Origin: Dehalogenimonas formicexedens
Lineage (GTDB): Bacteria > Chloroflexota > Dehalococcoidia > Dehalococcoidales > Dehalococcoidaceae
DNA length: 64,000 nt
Reading direction: 5' to 3'
NCBI RefSeq assembly: GCF_001953175.1
Contig: NZ_CP018258.1
Span: forward strand, 1,578,210 to 1,642,209
Part shown: one piece after another, positions 7,720 through 14,960 of the stretch
Position numbering within the stretch: the stretch's first letter is position 1
Layout of the letters: each line of letters opens with the position of its first letter
The notes under the pieces: model-generated
The model's input: the letters and a program-made list of their open reading frames with translations, nothing else
Told to the model about the DNA's origin: nothing
Database searches by the model: none
Position numbers and translations under genes: made by a program

Positions 7720-10422
7720 ATGGTTGAAAGCAACTGGCATTCCCTCCCACCCGACGAAGTCCTAAAAAAGCTGGACACCGCCAGTTCCGGCTTGAGCAGG
7801 GTTGAAGCGAAAAAACGGCTGGAACAATACGGCCCGAATGCTCTCGCAGAAAAACCGGGCAAACCGTTGTGGTTGGTCTTCCTGTCCCAGTTCGCCAATC
7901 CCCTGGTCTATGTTCTTTTCGCCGCGGCCGCCATTTCGATTTTCACCGGCCATGGTGTGGATACGCTTACCATCTTCGGTGTCCTCCTGGTCAATGCCGT
8001 AATCGGTTACATCCAGGAGACCCGGGCTGAAAAGGCGATGGCCGCTCTCAAAGAAATGACGGCGCCCCAGGCAAATGTCAGGCGTGACGGGCGTCTGCAT
8101 GTAATCCCAGCCCGTGAACTGGTCCCGGGTGACATCATCATTCTTGCGGCTGGCGACCGCGTTCCGGCTGACGCCCGGCTGATGCAGGTGAACGGTCTGG
8201 AGAGCAATGAATCCGCCCTCACCGGCGAGTCCGAAACGGTGAAAAAAAGCCTGCCACCACTTTCCGCAGACGCCACTCTGGGCGACCGCACCAACCTGAT
8301 TTTCCAGGGAACGTCGGTCACCAAAGGCCAGGGTGAAGCAGTCGTTGTCGCCACCGGCATGGCGACAGAACTCGGGCGGATTGCCGGCAGCCTGGAAGAA
8401 ATCCCCCAGGAAAGGACCCCGCTTCAGAAAAATATCGCCCGTTTGTCCACCACCCTGGTAATCATTCTCCTCGGCGTCTGCGCCTTGATCCTGGCCGCCG
8501 GTTTGATCCGCGGACTGGGGCTAACCGACATGGTGCTGTTCGCGGTTGCCGCCGCTGTGTCCGCTATTCCGGAAGGTCTGCCCGCGGTGGTCACCGTCGT
8601 TCTTGCCATAGGTATGAGGATCATGGCCAATCGGCATGCCATCATCCGGAGGCTTGTCGCTGTGGAGACGCTGGGATCGGCCACCGTTATCTGCTCCGAT
8701 AAAACGGGCACCCTTACCATCAATCAGATGACATTGCGGAAGCTTTTTTTGGACGGTCGTTCTTTGGAAGTCACCGGCGAGGGTTACAGGCCCGAGGGGG
8801 AATTCAAAGAAGGCCGCAGAACCGTCGAGATAGCAAAAGACGAAGCGTTGATCAAGATCTTGCGCGTGGGCGTCCTAGCGAATGATGCCTCTATCACTAC
8901 CGGAGCTGAGTGTTGCGAAATTTTTGGCGACCCGACCGAAGCGGCCTTGCTGGTTGCCGCCGCCAAAGCCGGCATCACAAAAAACGAATTGGAAAAGTCC
9001 GAGCCGCGCCTTGACGAACTGCCTTTTTCATCCGAACTTCAGTATATGGCCGCTCTCAACGCCGGCGCCGATAACCACCGAACGGTAAACCTGAAGGGCG
9101 CCGCGGAAAAAGTCCTGGACATGTGCAAGTTGATCTGGCGCGACGGCAAGGCTGTGAAACTTGATGCTGCTGCCAGAAACCAGGTCACTCAGGAAATCGA
9201 ATCGATGGCAGCTTCCGGGCTGAGAGTGCTGGCGCTGGCATCCGCGGAACTGGATAATTCCGGCGCCGATTTTGGCGGCCTTTCATTCGAAGACGGGCTG
9301 GTTTTCATCGGACTGGTCGGGATTGCCGATCCACCGCGGCCTGAGGCCAGAGATGCGGTCGCTTTGGCAAAGGGAGCCGGCATCAGGGTGATCATGATCA
9401 CCGGCGACCATGTCTCGACGGCCAAAGCTATCGCCAAGCAGGTTGGCATCGATGGGGAGCAAGCCCTTACCGGAGCCGAGCTTTCGGCAATGGATGAAGC
9501 CGATTTCACGCGTTCTGTCGAAAAAATCTCCGTTTATGCCAGGATCGAGCCGCTTCAAAAATTGCGCATCGTCAAAACCTTGAAAAGCCGGGGCGAAGTG
9601 GTGGCGGTCACCGGCGACGGCGTCAACGACGCTCCCGCGCTCAAGGCGGCGGACATCGGCGTGGCCATGGGCAAATCCGGCACCGATGTCGCCCGCGAGG
9701 CCGCCGATATGGTGCTGACAGATGACAACTTCACTTCAGTAGTTGCCGCAGTCGAAGAAGGACGCGGTATTTTCAACCGCCTGCGCTCGGTATTTTATTA
9801 CCTGCTGGCGTCTAATATCGGCGAACTGCTGGCCCTGGCGGCGGCTATTGCCATCATCGGCGAGGCGCCGCTGCTTGCGGTACAGATCCTGTGGGTCAAT
9901 GTCGTCACCGACGCCACCCTGACGGTGCCCCTGGCCCTGGAACCTCGACGGGGTGACGAACTCGACGGGCCGCCCCGGTCACCCGATGTCGGCCTGCTGT
10001 ATCCCGGCATGGCCTGGCGTATCGGTTACACCGCGGCGATCATGGGGACGGCGGTGTTCGGTATTTTCTGGTGGGGGCTCCAACACGAGACGATAGAACA
10101 AGCCCGGACGCTGGCTTTCTGCACTATCGTCAGCTTCGAACTTTTCAAAGGTTTTGTTGCCCGTACCGATGATAAACCGGTCCTCAGGATCGGTCTTTTT
10201 TCCAACAGGTGGTTTTTGTTGGCGTTGGGTATCGCCGTTCTTCTCCAATTGGCGGCGGTGTATTTGCCATTCATGCAGGCGGCTTTTCACACCGCGCCGC
10301 CTTCGCTCACGGACTGGCTGATAATTCTGGGCGCAGGGCTGTCCATCTTCGTGATCGAAGAGCTTCGCAAACAGTTTTTCCCCGACCTTTTTTCCAAAGG
10401 CAAGTGGCGGAAAGGAAGTTGA
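7720..10422 (+). CDS. Cation-transporting P-type ATPase (Ca2+ type)
   Basis: A 900-residue P2-type ATPase. An N-terminal cation-ATPase domain precedes TM1-2, then come the actuator TGES loop, the PEGLPAVV motif in TM4, the phosphorylation motif SDKTGTLT, the KGAAEKV nucleotide-binding motif, TGDGVNDAPALK, and a C-terminal six-helix domain containing NVVTDATLTVPLA. The PEGL and NxxxD motifs resemble SERCA/PMCA-like bacterial Ca2+ or Mn2+ pumps. I use ATG 7720, which puts the family N-terminus in the usual place; ATG 7702 is also possible. The next gene, which converges on it, encodes a Ca2+/Na+-exchanger-like protein, supporting a role in calcium export. Confidence 0.88.
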   Translation: MVESNWHSLPPDEVLKKLDTASSGLSRVEAKKRLEQYGPNALAEKPGKPLWLVFLSQFANPLVYVLFAAAAISIFTGHGVDTLTIFGVLLVNAVIGYIQETRAEKAMAALKEMTAPQANVRRDGRLHVIPARELVPGDIIILAAGDRVPADARLMQVNGLESNESALTGESETVKKSLPPLSADATLGDRTNLIFQGTSVTKGQGEAVVVATGMATELGRIAGSLEEIPQERTPLQKNIARLSTTLVIILLGVCALILAAGLIRGLGLTDMVLFAVAAAVSAIPEGLPAVVTVVLAIGMRIMANRHAIIRRLVAVETLGSATVICSDKTGTLTINQMTLRKLFLDGRSLEVTGEGYRPEGEFKEGRRTVEIAKDEALIKILRVGVLANDASITTGAECCEIFGDPTEAALLVAAAKAGITKNELEKSEPRLDELPFSSELQYMAALNAGADNHRTVNLKGAAEKVLDMCKLIWRDGKAVKLDAAARNQVTQEIESMAASGLRVLALASAELDNSGADFGGLSFEDGLVFIGLVGIADPPRPEARDAVALAKGAGIRVIMITGDHVSTAKAIAKQVGIDGEQALTGAELSAMDEADFTRSVEKISVYARIEPLQKLRIVKTLKSRGEVVAVTGDGVNDAPALKAADIGVAMGKSGTDVAREAADMVLTDDNFTSVVAAVEEGRGIFNRLRSVFYYLLASNIGELLALAAAIAIIGEAPLLAVQILWVNVVTDATLTVPLALEPRRGDELDGPPRSPDVGLLYPGMAWRIGYTAAIMGTAVFGIFWWGLQHETIEQARTLAFCTIVSFELFKGFVARTDDKPVLRIGLFSNRWFLLALGIAVLLQLAAVYLPFMQAAFHTAPPSLTDWLIILGAGLSIFVIEELRKQFFPDLFSKGKWRKGS

Positions 10423-10433
10423 ACGAAACCCCT

Positions 10434-11462
10434 TCAGGCAGGTTTGGCCAGGAAGAATAGCGAAAGCATGGCGCCGATGTAAACCGCCGCCAGCAGCACC
10501 ACGTCCAGTCCAGCCCACGGCTTCAACCACAAGCGGGGTTTAAATAAGATGCCGATAATGACGATGGTGCTCATCAGAATGGCAAACAGAGCCGTCAGAA
10601 CGTGAATCGGGTCGACGTGCTGCAATATTGAGCCGGCCCGGTAGAATATGTCGTCGATAAATATAATCACGCCAATATTGAACAGGACGCTGCCGACCAG
10701 ATTGCCCACCGCCATATCCAGGGCAAACAACCGCACCGCAGAAATCGAGACGACAATTTCCGGCGCCGTAGTAGAAACGGCAAGAAACAGAGTACCGACC
10801 AACGAACTGCTGAGACCCGTTATTTCAACTATCTGGTTGCCGATAAAACCCAGCCATATACCGCCGATGACTGTTGCCAGGGCCGCGCCTAAGAAATATG
10901 CAACGATCCTTGAGGTCGAGATACTGGGGGCGGGAGGCGCGGGCCTTAAATCGACAGCGTTCTCTCCAACGGGAGGCTTATACCGGAATATCATGAGCTG
11001 GGCCAGGATATACAGTCCCAGAAGCAAGAATGAATACAAGCTTACGTGCCCGAAGACGGTTAAATCGATATTGTCCTGAGCTAAGAAGATAAAGACCGCG
11101 GCCGCCGCGGTTATGGTCACGCCGAGGGCGGCGGTCAACACCACCCCTGAACCCAATAAGGGTAATAAATGACCCTTCCGGTACAGGATGTCTATTACCG
11201 CGATGACCAGAAGATTGATGAGGTTGGCTCCGAAAATGTCGCCGAAGGTGAGATCGGGCTGACCGATGATCGTCACGGAACTTATGCCCGTCGCCAATTC
11301 AGGCAGGGAGGTCACGGTGGCAAGGGCGATGACGCCTATCCAGACCTTCGATAAACCGGCTCGTTCACCGAAGAGGTCCGCGTACTTGGCCAGCCGGCTG
11401 CCGGCCAGGATGATCAGCCCCAGACAGGCCGCAAATTGGATCCAGATCCACAAAGTATTCAT
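10434..11462 (-). CDS. CaCA-family sodium/calcium exchanger
   Basis: A 342-residue membrane protein with two inverted halves of about five helices. The first alpha repeat contains IGVIALATVTSLPELATGIS and the second VGTLFLAVSTTAPEIVVSIS. Both keep the Ser/Pro/Glu ion-ligand signature of the CaCA superfamily. Downstream of each is the GNLVGSVLFN / GDIFGANLIN motif. It probably exchanges Ca2+ for Na+ or H+ at the cytoplasmic membrane. It converges on the P-type ATPase with only 11 bases between stops. Confidence 0.88.
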   Translation of the reverse strand: MNTLWIWIQFAACLGLIILAGSRLAKYADLFGERAGLSKVWIGVIALATVTSLPELATGISSVTIIGQPDLTFGDIFGANLINLLVIAVIDILYRKGHLLPLLGSGVVLTAALGVTITAAAAVFIFLAQDNIDLTVFGHVSLYSFLLLGLYILAQLMIFRYKPPVGENAVDLRPAPPAPSISTSRIVAYFLGAALATVIGGIWLGFIGNQIVEITGLSSSLVGTLFLAVSTTAPEIVVSISAVRLFALDMAVGNLVGSVLFNIGVIIFIDDIFYRAGSILQHVDPIHVLTALFAILMSTIVIIGILFKPRLWLKPWAGLDVVLLAAVYIGAMLSLFFLAKPA

Positions 11463-11649
11463 CCAGTCTCAACGGGGATTTGAAAAACCCTCTCAGTATA
11501 TTATGCAAGGGAGTCTCCAGAAAAGTCCGGTTGATGCGATTGCTTCGATCACCTTCGAATCCAATCCACCAGCCGGCTCAGATGATATTTTAATATCTTC
11601 AGTGAAAAGCCTTTTATAATGAATCTATAATGCGGTGAAAGGACATATT

Positions 11650-12171
11650 ATGGAAGGCACAAAGAAAAACAATGTTGACGAACTGGTGGCACTTCTCGAT
11701 TGCGAAGACCCGATTCAATGCCGTAAAGCCCGTCGCCGGTTGATCAAGATCGGGCAGGAAGCGGTGCCCGCCCTTGCGGCCGCTGCCTCCAGTGGACTTC
11801 CCATGAAACGCTGGGAGGCACTCGCTGCCCTTGGCTCAATCGGCGGGCACGATGCTATACAGACTCTTATCAGCCACCTTGGCGACGCCGATTACGGCAT
11901 CAGGTGGACCGCAGCCGACAATCTAATCAAGATCGGCGAACCGGCGTTGACGCCCGTCCTTAAAGCCATGATCAGCAACAGCGGATCACTGCCCTTCCGC
12001 GACGGAGCCCACCATTTCCTGACCGGTTTGGTCAGCGGCACCAGCCCATTCAATGAGATCCTCGACCCGGCAATCAAGAGTCTCGAAGAGCCGGTCGCTG
12101 ACCTTAAGGCGCCGGTGGCCGCCGAAAGTGCCCTGGATGATATTAGAGCGTCCCATAAGATTCGGGGTTGA
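11650..12171 (+). CDS. HEAT-repeat protein
   Basis: A 173-residue protein with three or four HEAT-like helical pairs, for example CRKARRRLIKIGQEAVPALA, RWEALAALGSIGGHDAIQTL and IRWTAADNLIKIGEPALTPV, each about 30 residues apart. This resembles PBS-lyase-type HEAT repeats of bacterial scaffolding proteins. There is no enzymatic motif. Start ATG 11650 has GAAAGGA upstream; an in-frame GTG lies 15 bases earlier. The gene stands alone downstream of a TATAAT-containing region. Its function is unknown, and a protein-protein contact role is inferred. Confidence 0.7.
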   Translation: MEGTKKNNVDELVALLDCEDPIQCRKARRRLIKIGQEAVPALAAAASSGLPMKRWEALAALGSIGGHDAIQTLISHLGDADYGIRWTAADNLIKIGEPALTPVLKAMISNSGSLPFRDGAHHFLTGLVSGTSPFNEILDPAIKSLEEPVADLKAPVAAESALDDIRASHKIRG

Positions 12172-12282
12172 AGTTGGACTGGGTGCATTAAAAACGACTG
12201 AAACGACTCCCTACGGCCAAAACGTGCTTCAGGCAACCTAGCCGTGATTTTTCTTTGGCCATATGTGCTAATATCAAGGGAG

Positions 12283-12347
12283 GATATTATAGCACTGGTG
12301 TACGTTACGGGTGTCAAGCGCTTCGTGTCGTTTTTGGTGAAATATTT
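12283..12347. repeat. Intergenic repeat, copy 1 (matches 33451-33526)
   Basis: This stretch and 33451-33526 share long identical blocks (GATATTATAGCACTGG, TGTCAAGCG, TTCGTGTCGTTTTTGGT) in the same order and spacing. Read on the minus strand both contain TTGACA and TATAAT separated by 20 bases, so the conserved unit may be a promoter region. No intact gene follows on the minus strand here. Confidence 0.6.
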
Positions 12348-12457
12348 TGGGTATGGGGCCTAACCCTGCCCTTATCTTAGGTCGTACTGCTAACCGTGGG
12401 AGAGGGAATAGCATATTAAGCCGGATGCCCGCCCGAAGGGTCAAGAAAAGGAGAACC

Positions 12458-13201
12458 ATGAATATTAAAGGCAATACCGTCCTGATCACCGGAGGCGCTA
12501 CGGGAATCGGATTTGCCCTGGCTGAGACTTTTCTCAAAGCCGGCAATGTGGTCATCATCTGCGGGAGGCGGCAGAATAAGCTGGATGCCGCCCGTAACAA
12601 GCTGCGTGGGGTTCACACCTTCACCTGCGACGTCACCAAAAAAGCTGACCGGCAGGCGCTTTTCCGCTGGACTGAAGACAAGTTTCCTGGATTGAATATC
12701 CTTATTAATAACGCCGGGGTACAGGGTTTCGCCGATTTGAAAAAAGGATTGCAGGGTTTACCCCACGACGTCAACGAGATCGGTACAAACCTCGTGGCGC
12801 CGATACAACTGTCTGCCCAGTTCACGCCGAGTTTCCTGAAAAAAGATGCCGCGGCGATCATCAATGTCACTTCAGGGCTAGGATTTGTCCCGATAGCATC
12901 CATGCCGATCTACTGCGCCACTAAGGCGGCCTTGCACTCTTTCACGCTGTCCCAGAGGCGGCAGTTCAGGAACACGCCGATACTGGTTTTCGAGATCATT
13001 CCGCCGATGGTGGCGACAGAACTCGGAGGGCAAGAATCGGCAACGGCGCGTGGTATGAATCCGGCGGTATTGGCAGATGAAGTTTTGAATGCCATCGCCG
13101 AAGACAAGTTCGAGATTCCTATCGGTGAGGCGTCAGGGCTGGTGGAGGGGTCGAAGGCGAACTTCGAGGCTACATTCCAGAGGCTCAACAGCTGGGGGTA
13201 G
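12458..13201 (+). CDS. Short-chain dehydrogenase (DltE-like SDR)
   Basis: A 247-residue SDR. The cofactor motif TGGATGIG is near residue 12, NNAGVQG in the middle, the active-site serine in NVTSGLGF, and YCATKAALHSF supplies the catalytic Tyr and Lys. The sequence after the active site (VFEIIPPMVATELGG) is characteristic of the uncharacterised DltE/YqjQ-like oxidoreductases. Start ATG 12458 has AAAAGGAG upstream. The substrate is unknown. It stands alone and is followed by about 400 bases of repeats. Confidence 0.85.
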   Translation: MNIKGNTVLITGGATGIGFALAETFLKAGNVVIICGRRQNKLDAARNKLRGVHTFTCDVTKKADRQALFRWTEDKFPGLNILINNAGVQGFADLKKGLQGLPHDVNEIGTNLVAPIQLSAQFTPSFLKKDAAAIINVTSGLGFVPIASMPIYCATKAALHSFTLSQRRQFRNTPILVFEIIPPMVATELGGQESATARGMNPAVLADEVLNAIAEDKFEIPIGEASGLVEGSKANFEATFQRLNSWG

Positions 13202-13612
13202 CCCCTGCGATTTTCACAAGATAATGGAGTCACCGTCCTTCGACAGTCAGTTCATTAACGAAACTGAACTGCCCTCAGCCTACCCTCGCCCGCGAGGCCG
13301 CGGGCGAGGAGATTAAAACCCAACCGCAGATTGCCGCGTCGCTGCGCTCCTCGCAAAGACGAAGGGGTAACTGCCTTCGCATGGTGCGGTAAGTAAGTCT
13401 TGCGGCTTTTCACCCTCTCCTTCACTTCCTCTCCCATCGAGGGAGAGGAAGGAGATAGAGATCCTTCACTTCGTTCAGGATGACAAACGAAAGGAGTCCG
13501 TTCATGGATTCCCTTCGGTAGACTCAGGGCAGGCTTAGCTCACCACGAACGGATAATATGCTTGATCTTGCCCTCACCCTACCCTCTCCCGCGAGGCCGC
13601 GGGCGAGGGGTG
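13202..13612. repeat. Gene-free stretch with dispersed hairpin repeats
   Basis: I see no gene here. It contains two copies of a GC-rich palindrome with the same flanks: CTCGCCCGCG/CGCGGGCGAG at 13285-13308 and a slightly different copy at 13585-13608. Between them, 13321-13363 nearly duplicates 14729-14772 (core GCAGATTGCCGCGTCGCT). The stretch also has the 'TTCACTTCGTTCAGGATGAC' type of dispersed repeat. It is probably a landing zone for short non-coding repeats. Confidence 0.6.
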
Positions 13613-13858
13613 TTACTGCAGGTTTCTTTTGATCTCTTCGAATTGATCTTTAGTGATCTCGCCTTTGGCGTAACGCTCTTTGGCGATATCGAGAGGACCT
13701 TGTCCCCTCGGCTGGCCCATTCCCATGCCCATCCCCATATGATGCCCGCCGCCCCGGGTAAGGGCGATGATCCCTCAGACCAGCAAGCCAATGATGATGA
13801 GCCCGATGATGAAAAAGAACCAGCCTCCGTATCCGTAGTCATGCATTCCCCAGTACAT
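13613..13858 (-). pseudogene. SHOCT-domain membrane protein with in-frame TGA
   Basis: Read on the minus strand from ATG 13858, the frame encodes 81 codons in the pattern of the SHOCT protein at 19803: a Trp/Gly/Tyr-rich start, one membrane helix, a His/Met-rich linker and the terminal SHOCT motif (IAKERYAKGEITKDQFEEIK). Codon 28 (13775-13777) is TGA, exactly where the 19803 paralogue has TGG in LIVWGAIAL. GGAGGACGGT precedes the start. Everything after the stop is intact, so the lesion is recent or the codon is read through. No stop-codon reassignment is suggested elsewhere in the window. Confidence 0.75.
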
Positions 13859-14040
13859 ACCGTCCTCCTTGACGAGAGAGTCTCTCAACTTCTTAATTCT
13901 AGTCTAACACCGGTTTATGTAAAAACGATGAAGTCTCCAAGTAGATTTGAAGAAATTACATTCGTTAATGCTATGGTCAGATCACAAGAATTATTTTCAT
14001 AGGCCTCGGTTTTTAGCTTTGACCCCTTACTTCCGTTCTA

Positions 14041-14093
14041 TTGACAGGCACTACCCATAGTGGTACCTTATTTCTGCCCCACAACAGGTTGTA
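14041..14093 (+). promoter_or_regulatory. nrdR promoter with two NrdR-box-like palindromes
   Basis: TTGACA (14041-14046) and TACCTT (14064-14069) are 17 bases apart. CACTACCCATAGTG (14049-14062) sits between them, and CACAACAGGTTGTA (14080-14093) lies downstream. Both have the CAC(T/A)A-N4-T(A/T)GT(G/A) symmetry of NrdR boxes, and their centres are exactly 31 bp apart, the three-turn spacing known for NrdR box pairs. Autoregulation of nrdR by NrdR is inferred. Confidence 0.65.
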
Positions 14094-14104
14094 GATATTA
14101 GAAC

Positions 14105-14662
14105 ATGAACTGTCCAAACTGCCATCAAACTGATTTCAAAGTCGTCGACTCGCGCGAGGTCGAAGACGGCATCCGCCGGCGCCGGGAATGCCTGGGCTGC
14201 GGCTTCCGTTTCACCACTTACGAGCGCATCCAGCCCGCCGCCCTGTTCGTCATCAAGCGCGACGGCCGGCGCGAGGAGTTCAACAAGGAGAAGCTGCTGG
14301 GGGGATTGCACAAGGCGTGCGAGAAACGTCCCCTGCCGGTGGGTACCGTCGACAGACTGGCCGACGAGATCGAAGCGGAACTTGTGGAGACCGGCAAAGC
14401 CGAGATCGCTTCTGCCCTGATCGGCGACAAGGTGATGGAAAAGCTCAAGGGCGTCGATAATATCGCCTATATACGGTTCGCCTCGGTGTACCGCAAATTC
14501 ACCGACGTCACCGAGTTCAAGGAGATTATCGACAAGCTTATCGACCGCGGTGAGCCCGACATGCGGGCCCAACTGCCGCTGGACCTGGAAGACAACGACG
14601 GACAGGCACGGAATACGCCGGGGCGGCACCTGGTATCGGCGAAGGGGCAGGTGAAGGGATGA
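14105..14662 (+). CDS. nrdR: Transcriptional repressor NrdR
   Basis: A 185-residue NrdR. The zinc ribbon begins at the N-terminus (CPNC...C-x2-C in ECLGCGFRF) and is followed by the ATP-cone domain, starting with the signature FTTYERIQPAALFVIKRDGR. The length is slightly above the usual 150-160 residues because of a C-terminal tail. NrdR senses dATP/ATP through the cone and represses ribonucleotide reductase genes. It lies directly upstream of the reductase gene, separated by about 300 bases of repeats. Confidence 0.95.
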   Translation: MNCPNCHQTDFKVVDSREVEDGIRRRRECLGCGFRFTTYERIQPAALFVIKRDGRREEFNKEKLLGGLHKACEKRPLPVGTVDRLADEIEAELVETGKAEIASALIGDKVMEKLKGVDNIAYIRFASVYRKFTDVTEFKEIIDKLIDRGEPDMRAQLPLDLEDNDGQARNTPGRHLVSAKGQVKG

Positions 14663-14960
14663 TCGGAATCAGGGACTGCCCCGAAATCCCCCTCAGTCCC
14701 CCTTTTGTAAAGGGGGAACGAAAGGTGCCAACCGCAGATTGCCGCGTCGCTTCGCTCCTCACAAAGACGAAGTGTTTGGGCGTGGCGGTCGCCTTTACGG
14801 AACAACGTAGGCGGGCACGGCACACCGTGCCGCTACGGGATGAACGGGCGGGCAAGCGCCGCTCGCCCCTACGGAAATGCGGACAATTCCAATCAGATTG
14901 CCACGGGCCCCGATTTCATCGCGGGCCCTCGCAAAGACACAATAACGTAAAGGATATCCT
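14663..14960. repeat. Repeat-filled spacer between nrdR and nrdJ
   Basis: This 298-base gap has no gene. It has an imperfect 'CCCCCTCAGTCCCCCTTTTGTAAAGGGGG' hairpin repeat from 14688, related to one found in frame inside copA (from about 32054). It also has a copy of the 13321-13363 repeat at 14729-14772, a GGGCACGG...CCGTGCC hairpin near 14814, and an ATTGCCACGGG...CGCAAAGACA element near 14898 related to the 38.5-39.2 kb array. Confidence 0.6.

Noticed and set aside
12219-12262. ATGGCCAAAGAAAAATCACG on the minus strand, resembling the start of an elongation-factor-like gene
   Set aside because: It ends in a stop after eight codons; there is no further similarity.
13775-13777. TGA as selenocysteine or reassigned Trp
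   Set aside because: No selenocysteine-type insertion element is apparent after it, and other genes in the window use TGA as a normal stop.
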